From an uncultured Bacteroides sp. (lineage in GTDB: Bacteria; Bacteroidota; Bacteroidia; Bacteroidales; Bacteroidaceae), in assembly GCA_949289265.1 (NCBI GenBank), contig CASENE010000018.1, positions 1 to 64,000 on the forward strand: 64,000 bases of DNA, given 5' to 3'. Every line of letters starts with the position of its first letter. Position 1 is the stretch's first letter. Positions 8,575 through 17,626 of the stretch are shown piece after piece. The position numbers and the translations under genes are program-made. A model generated the notes under the pieces. The model saw nothing but the letters and a program-made list of their open reading frames with translations. It did not search any database and had not been told where the DNA came from.

Positions 8575-9801
8575 TCAGCCTTCAGTCTTCAATGTCTTTA
8601 CCAAATAGTCTATGATATCAACGGCTACCTCTGTCTTGGGTTTTAACGGATAATTAGTCTTACCTTGCTTATTTATGATACAGATCTTGTTTGTATCATA
8701 ACCAAAACCGGCACCGGCATCATTCAATGAATTCAGCACAATAAAATCCAGATTCTTCCGCCTCAGTTTATCTTCGGCATTCGAGGTTTCATCCGTGGTT
8801 TCGAGAGCAAAACCGACCAAGACTTTCCCGTTCTTCGCACGTTTCAGTTCCCCCAATGCTGCAGCAATGTCTTGTGTAGGCTTCAGAGGCAAGGTAATAT
8901 TACCCGTTTTCTCACGCTTCATCTTCACAGCCTCAACCTGCACCGGCGTGTAATCCGCAACAGCAGCAGCCATAATGGCTGCATCCGCCTCCGCGTAAGC
9001 CTCCACGGCAGCCTGATACATCTCTGAAGCAGACTCCACCTGCAAATGCTTGTACATAGGATAATGGGTAGACTGCTGCATCGGGCCGGTTATCAAAATT
9101 ACCCGCGCTCCCCGGGCTGTGCACTCATCAGCAAGAGCAAGCCCCATTTTACCTGTAGAATAATTCCCAATAAAACGAACCGGATCTATTTTTTCATATG
9201 TAGGCCCCGCAGTCACGAGGATAGTCTTCCCTTGCAAGTCACCACCTTGAGAGGCAAAGTATTGTTCCAGATTAAGAATGATATTCTCCGGCTCTTCCAT
9301 GCGGCCTTTGCCCACCAAATGGCTGGCCAGTTCACCAGTCCCAGGCTCTATGATACGATTGCCAAATGAACGTAGCTTTTGCAGATTGGCCTGCGTAGAA
9401 GGATGGGCATACATATCCAAATCCATAGCAGGAGCCACAAAGACCGGAGCCTTCATGGAAAGGTAAGTTGTAATCAACATATTGTCGGCAATGCCGTTAG
9501 CCATTTTGCCGATGGTAGAAGCCGTGGCAGGAGCCACCAGCATGGCGTCAGCCCATAAGCCAATATCCACATGGCTGTTCCAAGTCCCGTCACGCTGCGC
9601 AAAGAACTCGCTAATCACAGGTTTGCTGGTCAGAGCGGACAAGGTTATCGGAGTGATAAACTCCTTGCCTGCCGGCGTAATGACCACCTGCACTTCAGCC
9701 CCCCGCTTTATCAACCCCCGAATCAAATAGCAAGCCTTATAAGCAGCAATGCTGCCGGTGATGCCCAGCACGATTCGCTTTCCCTTCAATACATTCGTCA
9801 T
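8575..9801 (-). CDS. coaBC: Bifunctional phosphopantothenoylcysteine decarboxylase / phosphopantothenate-cysteine ligase
   Basis: 408 residues from the ATG at 9801; a TTG three codons upstream is less likely. The CoaC flavoprotein half starts GKRIVLGITGSIAAYKA and includes VAPATASTIGKMANGIADN. The CoaB half begins near residue 185 (KTILVTAGPTYEKIDPVRFIGN). Together they convert phosphopantothenate to phosphopantetheine for CoA synthesis. Compared with E. coli, the PxMNxxMW motif reads PAMDLDMY, and the loop that carries the catalytic Cys reads ELASHLVGKGRM, with Ser. It lies 16 bases after the exonuclease gene. Confidence 0.93.
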   Translation of the reverse strand: MTNVLKGKRIVLGITGSIAAYKACYLIRGLIKRGAEVQVVITPAGKEFITPITLSALTSKPVISEFFAQRDGTWNSHVDIGLWADAMLVAPATASTIGKMANGIADNMLITTYLSMKAPVFVAPAMDLDMYAHPSTQANLQKLRSFGNRIIEPGTGELASHLVGKGRMEEPENIILNLEQYFASQGGDLQGKTILVTAGPTYEKIDPVRFIGNYSTGKMGLALADECTARGARVILITGPMQQSTHYPMYKHLQVESASEMYQAAVEAYAEADAAIMAAAVADYTPVQVEAVKMKREKTGNITLPLKPTQDIAAALGELKRAKNGKVLVGFALETTDETSNAEDKLRRKNLDFIVLNSLNDAGAGFGYDTNKICIINKQGKTNYPLKPKTEVAVDIIDYLVKTLKTEG

Positions 9802-9817
9802 AACACACAATATCTTC

Positions 9818-10588
9818 TTACCGTTGGGTCAACTCACGCAAACGTATCTTGGTGAGCATCGCTTTGGTGTTTAACGTAAAGTCGCTGCTTTGCATCCAGC
9901 CATAATATCCGGGATCGCGTTTCAATACTTCGGCCACCGGCATTCCTTTATATTTGCCGAAATTAAAAACCTCTACCCCATTGTCATCGTAAACCATACG
10001 GCCGGCAAAGTCCACGTTCTTGGTGAAGCTGGAATAATCGGCCAAGAAATTGACGTCATTCTTCAAGTCCGGATAACGGTCCAACTGCGCCATCAAGACT
10101 TCGTAGGTAGCCCTTGTATCTCCTTCGGCGGTATGGGCATCATCCAGATTCTTTCCGCAATAGAACTTATAGGCAGCCGAAAGAGTGCGTTGCTCCATCT
10201 TATGGAATATCACCTGCACATCCACAAACTTACGCCGACTTAAGTCTATATCCACTCCGGCGCGCAGAAATTCCTCGGACAGCACAGGGATGTCAAAACG
10301 ATTGGAGTTGAAACCAGCCAAATCACACCCTTCTATATCGTGGGCTATATTACGGGCCACCTCCTTGAAAGTAGGACAATCCTTCACATCCTCATCATAA
10401 ATGCCATGCACTGCCGACGATTCGCTCGGGATATGCATTTCTGGATTGATACGCATCGTTTTCGACTCTTCGTTCCCATTTGGATATACCTTCAAATAAC
10501 AAATCTCTACGATACGGTCCGTACTGATATTAGTCCCCGTTGTCTCCAAATCGAAGAAGACAAGCGGATTCTTCAAATTCAATTTCAT
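9818..10588 (-). CDS. DnaQ-like DEDDh 3'-5' exonuclease
   Basis: 256 residues from the ATG at 10588; a GTG at 10615 would add nine. Exo I motif is FFDLETTGTN (Asp13, Glu15), Exo II lies in AGFNSNRFDIPVL, and Exo III is HTAEGDTRATYEV with the His and Asp of the DEDDh class. The C-terminal part (YKGMPVAEVLKRDPGYYGWM) resembles the small extension seen after such nucleases in Bacteroidetes. Because dnaN lies just upstream, a role in replication proofreading or repair is plausible, but a Pol III epsilon assignment is not proven. Confidence 0.88.
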   Translation of the reverse strand: MKLNLKNPLVFFDLETTGTNISTDRIVEICYLKVYPNGNEESKTMRINPEMHIPSESSAVHGIYDEDVKDCPTFKEVARNIAHDIEGCDLAGFNSNRFDIPVLSEEFLRAGVDIDLSRRKFVDVQVIFHKMEQRTLSAAYKFYCGKNLDDAHTAEGDTRATYEVLMAQLDRYPDLKNDVNFLADYSSFTKNVDFAGRMVYDDNGVEVFNFGKYKGMPVAEVLKRDPGYYGWMQSSDFTLNTKAMLTKIRLRELTQR

Positions 10589-10664
10589 TACTTTCCTTAT
10601 ACATAACAAGGACACAAAGGCTCATGCTTGGCACGATTCTTCATGTCCTCTTCTTGTTCAACGA

Positions 10665-11789
10665 TTAGTCATTCAGCATCACAGGCATCAACAACATCAG
10701 CAAATCCTCCTTGTCTTCCTGCTCTACAGGAACCACGACGCCTGCACGCGACGGGTCGGCCAACTCGATGCACACCTCATCAGCCGAGATGTTATTCAAA
10801 ATATCAAGCAGGAAAGAAGAATTAAAGCCTATGCTCATCGGTGCTCCGCCGTATTGGCAAGCCATTTTCTCTTCTGCCGAAGTGGAGAAATCAATGTCCT
10901 GTGCAGACACCACCAGGCAGTCCTGCTCCATGCGCAGTTTGATAAGGCTGCTGGCCTGCGACGAGAAGACCGACACACGTTTCAATGCGCCAATCAGCGA
11001 CATGCGGTCTACGATAATCTTATTGGGATTATTCTTGGGAATCACCAGGTTGTAATTGGGATAACGTCCCTCTATCAGACGGCATACCATGCGATAATTC
11101 TCCAAGGTGAAGGAAGCATTGCGGTCGTCAAACTCAATGCGGACTTCTCCCTGCTCTTTGGACAAAAGGTTTTTCATCAGGTTGGCCGGTTTTTTAGGCA
11201 GGATAAAGGCAGCGCGTTCATCGCCATGAGCAGCCAATGTCTTACAACGCACCAGTTTACGTCCGTCAGATGCCACCATGGTAATGTCTTCCGGAGTGAT
11301 GTCAAAATAGATGCCGTTCATCACGCGGCGCAATTCGTCATCGCCCGTGGCAAACAAGGAACGATTGATGCCATTCAGCAGCACCGACGCTTCCATTTCC
11401 ACATGAACCGCATTCTCGCCCAAGACGACCGGAGTAGGGAATTCGTCTGCGTTCTGACCCACCAAGTTGTATTTTCCATTCTGATACTGTACGGTCATTT
11501 CCAGCGTATCCAAATCTACCTCGAAGGTCAGGGGTTGTTCCGGAATCTCTTTCAGAGCATCCAACAAGGTACGCGCCACGACGGCAAAACGCCCGTCCGC
11601 ATCGCTCTCCACCACCTCCAGCGAGGTCACCATGGTTGTCTCACTGTCTGATACCGTCACCGACAAAGTCCCGTCTTGCAATTCAAAAAGGAAGCAATCC
11701 AGAATCGGCAGCGCGTTCTTGGAGTTTATTACACGACTGATGGCCTGCAAATGAGCAGAAAGCACCGTGCTTGAAACGATAAATCTCAT
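10665..11789 (-). CDS. dnaN: DNA polymerase III beta subunit (sliding clamp)
   Basis: 374 residues, standard clamp length. The N-terminus MRFIVSSTVLSAHLQAISRVIN, the middle LFATGDDELRRVMNGIYFD and the C-terminal EQEDKEDLLMLLMPVML are typical of the three clamp domains. It tethers Pol III to DNA. It is not next to dnaA here; it starts the leftward block and is divergent from the DUF3127 gene. A good promoter lies upstream (TTTG, 19 bases, TAACTTTG). Confidence 0.97.
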   Translation of the reverse strand: MRFIVSSTVLSAHLQAISRVINSKNALPILDCFLFELQDGTLSVTVSDSETTMVTSLEVVESDADGRFAVVARTLLDALKEIPEQPLTFEVDLDTLEMTVQYQNGKYNLVGQNADEFPTPVVLGENAVHVEMEASVLLNGINRSLFATGDDELRRVMNGIYFDITPEDITMVASDGRKLVRCKTLAAHGDERAAFILPKKPANLMKNLLSKEQGEVRIEFDDRNASFTLENYRMVCRLIEGRYPNYNLVIPKNNPNKIIVDRMSLIGALKRVSVFSSQASSLIKLRMEQDCLVVSAQDIDFSTSAEEKMACQYGGAPMSIGFNSSFLLDILNNISADEVCIELADPSRAGVVVPVEQEDKEDLLMLLMPVMLND

Positions 11790-11838
11790 ATTTCCTATCT
11801 ATATTAAATTTATTTCTGTTCTTCGTTGTAACGTCGGA

Positions 11839-11869
11839 CAAAGTTAGGAAAAGAATCGCCTGCGTCAAA
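11839..11869 (-). promoter_or_regulatory. dnaN promoter (-33 TTTG, -7 TAACTTTG)
   Basis: On the minus strand, TTTG (11869-11866) and TAACTTTG (11846-11839) are separated by 19 bases, matching the Bacteroides housekeeping promoter. It lies 50 bases before the dnaN start. Confidence 0.7.
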
Positions 11870-11952
11870 GGATTCGGAAGAAAAAACTACCAATTATTCG
11901 TCGCGTATGCCCAAAAAATCGTATCTTCGCCGCGTCAACAAAAAAGAGAAAC

Positions 11953-12330
11953 ATGGAATTCATTGGAAAAATCATTGCTGTGCTTCCTTTAAAAAAGGGA
12001 ACCAGCAAAACAACGGGAAACGAATGGCAAGTACAAGAATATGTGATCGAAGATAGCGCAAGCGGCCAATACCCCCGGCGCATGTGTTTTGAGGTTTTTG
12101 GCGCAGACCGGATTGCGCAATTCAACATCCAGCAGGGGCAGGAACTGAAGGTTTCGTTCGACATTGACGCCAACCAATGGCAAGACCGCTGGTTCAACCG
12201 CATCCGTGCCTGGAAGGTGGAGCCTATCATGGCCAATGCTGCCGCCACGGGCGCGCCGGTTCCTCCCCCCGCACCGGCCCCTGCTTCCGACTTTCTGGCC
12301 GGAGACGCCACAGACGACCTTCCGTTCTGA
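11953..12330 (+). CDS. DUF3127 protein with SSB-like acidic tail
   Basis: 125 residues. The core (IGKIIAVLPLKKGTSKTTGNEW, QVQEYVIEDSASGQYPRRMCFEVFG) fits DUF3127, a small Bacteroidetes family with an OB-fold-like strand pattern. A Pro/Ala linker (about 95-112) leads to the terminus DDLPF, which mimics the SSB C-terminal tip (DDDIPF) that recruits DNA-repair partners. No experimental function is known to me; a single-stranded DNA-binding role is inferred from the tail and from divergent dnaN. A 22-bp array and a terminator follow. Confidence 0.75.
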   Translation: MEFIGKIIAVLPLKKGTSKTTGNEWQVQEYVIEDSASGQYPRRMCFEVFGADRIAQFNIQQGQELKVSFDIDANQWQDRWFNRIRAWKVEPIMANAAATGAPVPPPAPAPASDFLAGDATDDLPF

Positions 12331-12354
12331 GCCATTCAGCGACCGACGAGGCCG

Positions 12355-12420
12355 GACATAGTTGAGCACTAAGTCAGACATAGTTGAGCAGTATGTCGAA
12401 CATAGTTGAGCACTATGTCG
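12355..12420 (+). repeat. Tandem palindromic array, three 22-bp units
   Basis: Three direct units begin at 12355, 12377 and 12399. Each has the form ACATAGT-N5-ACTATGT, with one or two changes per copy, and a decayed fourth unit follows. The array starts 25 bases after the DUF3127 stop and ends 11 bases before the shared terminator. The sequence is unrelated to family 1 but the period is the same. Confidence 0.85.
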
Positions 12421-12430
12421 GAGATAGCTA

Positions 12431-12482
12431 AAAACAAGAGAGGACGTGTCTTTTTCATGCAGGACACGCCCTCTCTTGTTTT
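12431..12482. terminator. Bidirectional terminator between the DUF3127 gene and rprY
   Basis: A 13-bp perfect outer stem (AAAACAAGAGAGG with its complement, ending TTGTTTT) continues after one mismatch into CGTGTC/GACACG. It has A-rich and T-rich flanks, so it works in both directions for these convergent genes. The stem shares AGAGAGGACGTG with the terminator at 32478-32522. Confidence 0.9.
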
Positions 12483-12502
12483 ATATTAAGCCCACGAAGG
12501 CA

Positions 12503-13207
12503 TCAATCGACCTCGGGAGTAATCAACTTGTAACCCTTGCCGTGGATATTGATTATCTCAATGGAATCGTCTTCCTTCAGATGCTTGCGCAGTTTGGTAA
12601 TATACACGTCCATGCTGCGGGCATTGAAATAGTTGTCATCAATCCAAATGGTCTTCAAGGCAAAATCGCGTTGCAGGATTTCGTTGGCATGCGCGCAAAG
12701 CAGGGCCAGCAACTCCGATTCCTTTGTCGTCAGTTTCGTCTGCTTCTCCGGCGTAGACAAAATCTGCTTTTGGGTGTCAAACGTGAACTTTCCTATCTTA
12801 TAGATGTTGCTTTCCTTGTTTTTCTTGCCGCGCACGCGACGCAAAATGGCCTCGATGCGGAAGGTTAATTCTTCCATGCTGAAAGGCTTGGTGATATAGT
12901 CGTCCGCGCCAATCTTGAAGCCCTCCAGGATATCTTCTTTCAGGGTCTTCGCCGTCAGGAAAATGATAGGTATTTCCGCATTAGCCGCGCGCACCTCCTG
13001 GGCCAACGTGAAGCCGTCTTTCTTCGGCATCATCACGTCGAACACGCACATGTCATACTTATTCTTCAAAAAAGCCTTATAACCGGCCTCACCGTCAGGG
13101 AACAAATCGGCTGCATAGCCTTTGGCCTGTAAATATTCCCTCAAAAGCATGCCAAGATTCTCATCGTCTTCGCACAATAAAATACGCAATTTCTCGTCCA
13201 TATCCAT
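12503..13207 (-). CDS. rprY: OmpR/PhoB-type response regulator RprY
   Basis: 234 residues, counted from the ATG at 13207 (an ATG two codons later is possible). The receiver has the acidic pair near E13-D14-D15, phospho-acceptor Asp57 (VFDVMMPKKDG), Thr in FLTAKT and Lys in ITKPFS. The winged-helix effector covers about 130-234 (RDFALKTIWIDDNYFNARSMDVYITKLRKHL). The sequence closely resembles RprY of Bacteroides fragilis as I know it. The start overlaps the rprX stop by one base, implying translational coupling. Confidence 0.92.
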   Translation of the reverse strand: MDMDEKLRILLCEDDENLGMLLREYLQAKGYAADLFPDGEAGYKAFLKNKYDMCVFDVMMPKKDGFTLAQEVRAANAEIPIIFLTAKTLKEDILEGFKIGADDYITKPFSMEELTFRIEAILRRVRGKKNKESNIYKIGKFTFDTQKQILSTPEKQTKLTTKESELLALLCAHANEILQRDFALKTIWIDDNYFNARSMDVYITKLRKHLKEDDSIEIINIHGKGYKLITPEVD

Positions 13208-14745
13208 CAGTTTTTAATTAGAGGTAATGTGATTATAAATTTAGTTCCTACGTTCAGTTCGCTTTCTGCCCGGATAGTGCCTTTATGGTCGGTGATGATT
13301 TTCTTCACATAAGCCAGGCCGAGGCCGAACCCTTTCACATCGTGCAGGTTACCCGTATGCACGCGGTAGAACTTATCAAATATCTTCTTCAGATTTTCTT
13401 TCTTAATGCCGATGCCATTATCCTGCACAGAAACCATCAGCTTGCCCGCCTCGTTCCACGTCCGCACCTTCAGCACCAGGTCGACGTCCGGACGTTTGTA
13501 TTTCACGGCGTTATCCATCAGGTTAAAGATAACGTTGGTGATGTGCATCTCGTCCGCCTCCACAAAGGCATCTTCGGCCTCCAGCTCCGTCTCTATCTTT
13601 CCGTTATAACGCTCCACTTTCAGGGCAAACGTATGCACCACCCCCGAAATCAGTTCGTTCATATCCAGTTCTTTCATCTTCAGGGTAGCCTTCTGGCGGT
13701 CGAACATGGACATCTGCAAGACCTTCTCCACCTGGAACCTCAAGCGTTTGGTCTCATCGTTGATGACGCCCGAAATGTGCTGGAACATGGCCGGCGACTT
13801 GCCCACGGCCGGATCTTTCAGCATCTGGGCAGCCAGCGAGATGGTGGAAATCGGAGTCTTGAACTCGTGCGTCATATTGTTGATGAAGTCATTCTTCATT
13901 TCCGTCAGTTTCTTCTGCCGGAAGATGATGTAAATCGTAAAGATGAAGGTAATCAACAATACGACGGTAAATATCATCGACGGAATCATGAAGCTCACAG
14001 AATCGTATATATAATTCTGACGTTCGGGGAAATGAATCTTCAGCACGCTCATCCGTGCCGGCGGGTCGTTCAAGAACAAAGGCTGCGAATACGCCTTGTC
14101 GCTTCCCACCGCGCTATAATCGCTGCAGCGATAGACCTCTCTCCCGTCGCCGTCTATGACTTTGAAATGATAATCCAAATCAATGCCGTTGTCAATCAGG
14201 CCGGACTGGATGTAGACATCCAAGTTCTTGAAATTCACCCGCTCTTGCAGAGGCCTGTCGCTGGCGTTGTATATCATCTGCCAAACCACTTCGTCCACCA
14301 GGGCCCGCTGATACAAGTAACGGTTTTTCAGCATATCCGCAATGGTGCGCGACGTCTTCGGGATGGTCTTCAGCCCATGCTTGCGCGAAATCATAGCCTT
14401 GGGCAGGCGGGAAGGCTCGCGGCTGAAACTCTTGAACTCGATGGACGAATGCACGGTGCCGTTGGGCAAAGACAACGTGGCACGATTGGTTTGCGTCACC
14501 ACGCTGTGGCTGGATTGCTCCCACGCTTTCTTTTCCGCTTCGGACATATCCTCGCGCAGCCAGCGGTCCACTTCTTCAGACTCCACGCTCTTGGAAGCAG
14601 CCATCAGGGCCCGCTTCACCGACTCATCGAACTGCTCATTACGCATCTTGGCCATCTTCTCTATATAGCTGATCTGCAGATACAGCAGGCTGAGAAAAGA
14701 GAGCCCCATCACGATGCCCAATATCCATATAGTTGACTTTTTCAT
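13207..14745 (-). CDS. rprX: Membrane sensor histidine kinase RprX
   Basis: 512 residues. TM1 is about 5-27, a periplasmic sensor extends to about 250, and TM2 is about 252-278. HisKA has the phospho-acceptor His in MTHEFKTPISTIS. The HATPase has N box NVIFNLMDNAVKY, G1 VQDNGIGIKKENL and G2 GFGLGLAYVKKI. It should phosphorylate RprY. A -7-like TAATTTTG lies only 5 bases before the ATG, so the mRNA may be nearly leaderless. Confidence 0.92.
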   Translation of the reverse strand: MKKSTIWILGIVMGLSFLSLLYLQISYIEKMAKMRNEQFDESVKRALMAASKSVESEEVDRWLREDMSEAEKKAWEQSSHSVVTQTNRATLSLPNGTVHSSIEFKSFSREPSRLPKAMISRKHGLKTIPKTSRTIADMLKNRYLYQRALVDEVVWQMIYNASDRPLQERVNFKNLDVYIQSGLIDNGIDLDYHFKVIDGDGREVYRCSDYSAVGSDKAYSQPLFLNDPPARMSVLKIHFPERQNYIYDSVSFMIPSMIFTVVLLITFIFTIYIIFRQKKLTEMKNDFINNMTHEFKTPISTISLAAQMLKDPAVGKSPAMFQHISGVINDETKRLRFQVEKVLQMSMFDRQKATLKMKELDMNELISGVVHTFALKVERYNGKIETELEAEDAFVEADEMHITNVIFNLMDNAVKYKRPDVDLVLKVRTWNEAGKLMVSVQDNGIGIKKENLKKIFDKFYRVHTGNLHDVKGFGLGLAYVKKIITDHKGTIRAESELNVGTKFIITLPLIKN

Positions 14746-14750
14746 AGCTG

Positions 14751-14758
14751 CAAAATTA
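14751..14758 (-). promoter_or_regulatory. -7 element TAATTTTG immediately before rprX
   Basis: Minus-strand TAATTTTG ends 5 bases before the rprX ATG. If used, transcription would start at or within a few bases of the start codon. No clear -33 TTTG was confirmed. Confidence 0.4.
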
Positions 14759-14990
14759 ACACTCCCTAATTAACATTCCGCGCGACTTAATTCGTTTTAA
14801 CGGTCGATTTAATTTAATTAACCAAAACAGATTCTTTTAGCTTCCCGGCATACATTACCCGCCAAAAGCCGCTTTCCGTTTTACAAAATTAATAAAAAAG
14901 TAGGATTCCACCGCGATTTCGATGAAAAACTTGCCTGCTGGCATCGACTTTTCATCCACAGCATCTTTAATCCACGTCAAATAGCCTGTA

Positions 14991-15091
14991 TTTCAACGCT
15001 TAGTGGAATAGTATTTCCCGGTTGCCAGCGTAGTATCGCCAGGTCGCTGGCGTAGTATTCCCCGGTCGCTGGCATAGTATTACCCGGTCGG
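14991..15091 (+). repeat. Family 1 22-bp-period array
   Basis: The head TTTCAACGCTTAGTGG (14991) is followed by units with TAGTAT at 15009, 15031, 15053 and 15075, exactly 22 apart. Each is followed by CCCGG or CCAGG and then a GTCGCTGG-like linker. It occupies the 463-base gap between rprX and the EF-G paralogue. The rest of that gap (14759-14990) is AT-rich and I see nothing definite in it. Confidence 0.85.
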
Positions 15092-15124
15092 AGCATGTAT
15101 GAACGAAGGAAACGGGAAGAAAAA

Positions 15125-15167
15125 AAGAGAGCCGCTCTCACCCCATCCGGCAGTGAAAACGGCTCTC
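15125..15167 (-). terminator. Terminator of the EF-G paralogue
   Basis: A 9-bp stem AGAGAGCCG/CGGCTCTCT (15125-15133 with 15159-15167) is followed on the minus strand by a run of seven T. It lies 42 bases past the stop of the leftward gene. Confidence 0.8.
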
Positions 15168-15208
15168 TCGCTGTGCCCTCAAGCGGGGCTCAGGCTTTCG
15201 CAAAACCT

Positions 15209-17365
15209 TTAATCTTCGTTTTGCTTGGCCTCGAATTCCTTGATCAACTTCTCTTGTACGTCGCCCGGCACGAGCTCATAGCTGGCAAACTTCATGATGA
15301 ACGAAGCGCGTCCGCCGGTCAATGAGCTTAATGCAGTAGAATAAGAGGACATCTCTTTCAGCGGCACTTTCGCAATCAGCTTCTCGTAGCCTGCCTCGCT
15401 GCTCATGCCCATAATCATGGCGCGACGGCCTTGCAAATCGCTCATCACATCTCCCATCTTGTCAGAAGGAACAAAGACCTCCACGTCATAAATGGGTTCC
15501 AGAATCTTGGGGCCTGCATTCTTAAAGGCTTCGCTGAAGGCATGGCGTCCGGCCAACATGAAGGAAATTTCGTTGGAATCTACCGGGTGCATCTTGCCAT
15601 CGTACACAATGACACGCACGTCGCGGGCATAAGAACCGGTCAACGGCCCCTGCTCCATGCGGGACATGACTCCCTTGAGAATGGCCGGCATAAAGCGGGC
15701 ATCGATGGCACCGCCCACAACGCAGTTGACAAACACCAGCTTGCCGCCCCATTCCAAGGGCACCTCTTCCGTGCTCTTCACGTTCATCTTGAACTCTTGG
15801 CCGTTGAACTTATAGGTATCCGGCGCAGGCATGCCCTCGTAATAAGGCTCTACAATCAGATGCACTTCGCCAAACTGGCCGGCGCCGCCCGACTGTTTCT
15901 TATGACGGTAATCGGCACGGGCAGCCTTCGTGATGGTCTCGCGGTAGGGAATACGCGGCTCCTCGTAGATGACCTGCAGCTTCTCGTTGTTCTCCAAGCG
16001 CCACTTCAGCGTGCGCAAATGGAACTCGCCCTGACCGTAGACGATGGTTTGGCGCAGTTCTTTGGACTGCTCTACCACCCAAGTGGGGTCTTCCTCGCGC
16101 ATGCGGTTCAGGATGGACATCATCTTTTCCGTGTCTGCCTCATTGGCCGGACGAATGGCACGCGAATACTTTGGATTGGGATACTTGATAAAGTTAAAGC
16201 GATTTTCAGCCCCTTTGGCGTTCAATGTATTGCCCGTATGCACATCTTTCAGCTTCACTGTGCAGCCGATATCGCCGGCCACCATCTCTTCGACCTTGAT
16301 ACGGTTGGCGCCGGCGCAAGCATAAATCTGCGCGATGCGCTCTTTAGAACCACGATCGGCATTCGTAAAGTCATCGCCTTCGTGCACGGTTCCGCTCATC
16401 ACCTTGAAGTATTGCACGTCACCGATATGGGGTTCCACGGCAGTCTTAAAGAAATACAGAGAGGTGGGAGCTTTAGGATCGGGCTTCACGACCTCACCGC
16501 GGGTATTGTGCACGGGCGGCATTTCGTCAACGAACGGTACTACATTGCCCAGGAATTCCATCAGACGGCGCACGCCCATGTCCTTGCCCGCGCATACGCA
16601 GAACACAGGGAACATGCCGCGCGCAGCCAAGCCCTTGCGGATGCCTTCGCGCATCTCGTCTTCTGTCAACGAATCGGCCTCGAAGAACTTTTCCATCAGG
16701 CCCTCGTCGTGTTCGGCAGCGGCCTCCACCAATGCCTTGTGCCACTCGGTAGCCTTTTCCATCTCGTCGGCAGGAATATCTTCGATGGTAGGAGCGCCTC
16801 CTTCGGGCCCCCAGGAGTATTTCTTCATCAAAAGTACATCAATCAACGAATTGAAGTTTGGACCGGTGGACAAGGGATACTGCACAGGTACTACCTTGGG
16901 GCCGTAAATGCTTTTCAGTTGCTCCAGCACCATATCGTAGTCGCACTTCTCACTATCCAACTGGTTCACCAGGAAAATAACCGGCTTGCCCAACTTCTCA
17001 GTATAACGGAAATGGTTCTGCGTACCCACCTCCACGCCATACTGGCTGTTCAACAACAGGATAGCCGTGTCGGTCACGTTGAGGGCTGTGATGGCGGCCC
17101 CCACAAAATCATCGCTACCCGGGCAGTCAATGATGTTCAGCTTCTTGCCGTTCCACTCCACATGGAAAACAGTAGAAAAGACCGAATAGCCATACTCTTG
17201 CTCCACCGGGAAATAATCGCTGACGGTGTTCTTGGCAGTAATCCTGCCGCGGCGTTTTATAATACCACTCTCATAGAGCAGCGCTTCTGTGAGAGTGGTT
17301 TTTCCCGAGCCGTCATTGCCGAGTAAGGCAATGTTCTTGATTTCATTCGTCTGATATACTTTCAT
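15209..17365 (-). CDS. fusA2: EF-G paralogue lacking the catalytic histidine (EF-G2-like)
   Basis: 718 residues from the ATG at 17365; an ATG at 17401 adds 12. All EF-G domains are recognisable: the G domain (P-loop GNDGSGKT, residues 16-23), domain II, and domains III-V to the end (PLKEMSSYSTALSSLTGGRASF). The G3 motif DTPGHVDF reads DCPGSDDF, so the catalytic His is Ser84, and G4 is NQLD rather than NKxD. GTP hydrolysis should be weak or absent. This fits the Bacteroides EF-G2 type, reported to support translation without GTP hydrolysis during starvation and gut colonisation. It is not in a str operon. Confidence 0.85.
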   Translation of the reverse strand: MKVYQTNEIKNIALLGNDGSGKTTLTEALLYESGIIKRRGRITAKNTVSDYFPVEQEYGYSVFSTVFHVEWNGKKLNIIDCPGSDDFVGAAITALNVTDTAILLLNSQYGVEVGTQNHFRYTEKLGKPVIFLVNQLDSEKCDYDMVLEQLKSIYGPKVVPVQYPLSTGPNFNSLIDVLLMKKYSWGPEGGAPTIEDIPADEMEKATEWHKALVEAAAEHDEGLMEKFFEADSLTEDEMREGIRKGLAARGMFPVFCVCAGKDMGVRRLMEFLGNVVPFVDEMPPVHNTRGEVVKPDPKAPTSLYFFKTAVEPHIGDVQYFKVMSGTVHEGDDFTNADRGSKERIAQIYACAGANRIKVEEMVAGDIGCTVKLKDVHTGNTLNAKGAENRFNFIKYPNPKYSRAIRPANEADTEKMMSILNRMREEDPTWVVEQSKELRQTIVYGQGEFHLRTLKWRLENNEKLQVIYEEPRIPYRETITKAARADYRHKKQSGGAGQFGEVHLIVEPYYEGMPAPDTYKFNGQEFKMNVKSTEEVPLEWGGKLVFVNCVVGGAIDARFMPAILKGVMSRMEQGPLTGSYARDVRVIVYDGKMHPVDSNEISFMLAGRHAFSEAFKNAGPKILEPIYDVEVFVPSDKMGDVMSDLQGRRAMIMGMSSEAGYEKLIAKVPLKEMSSYSTALSSLTGGRASFIMKFASYELVPGDVQEKLIKEFEAKQNED

Positions 17366-17626
17366 GATATTACAAATTAATAATGATGAATAACTCAGCA
17401 TGCCGAAGCATGCCCTTAACTTTAATGGGGCGCAAATTAGAAATTTATCAGAAGAAAAGCAACCGGAGCGACCGTGTTACTAAACTATGTTGTGCAACAC
17501 ATGTCTCTTTCGTTGTGATACCATACGCGACAAAGAACTTATAAAATAGCACTTTATCCGTGGTTCTGCCTATCAAACTCGCGCTTTCAATCGGATACCC
17601 CGCCGCATAGCCCCGCACGCACACCT

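Noticed and set aside
10665..11789. dnaN as a marker of the replication origin
   Set aside because: No dnaA, recF or DnaA-box cluster is visible nearby.
15209..17365. Canonical translation EF-G (fusA)
   Set aside because: The catalytic His is missing, G4 is altered and no rpsL-rpsG-tuf neighbours are present.
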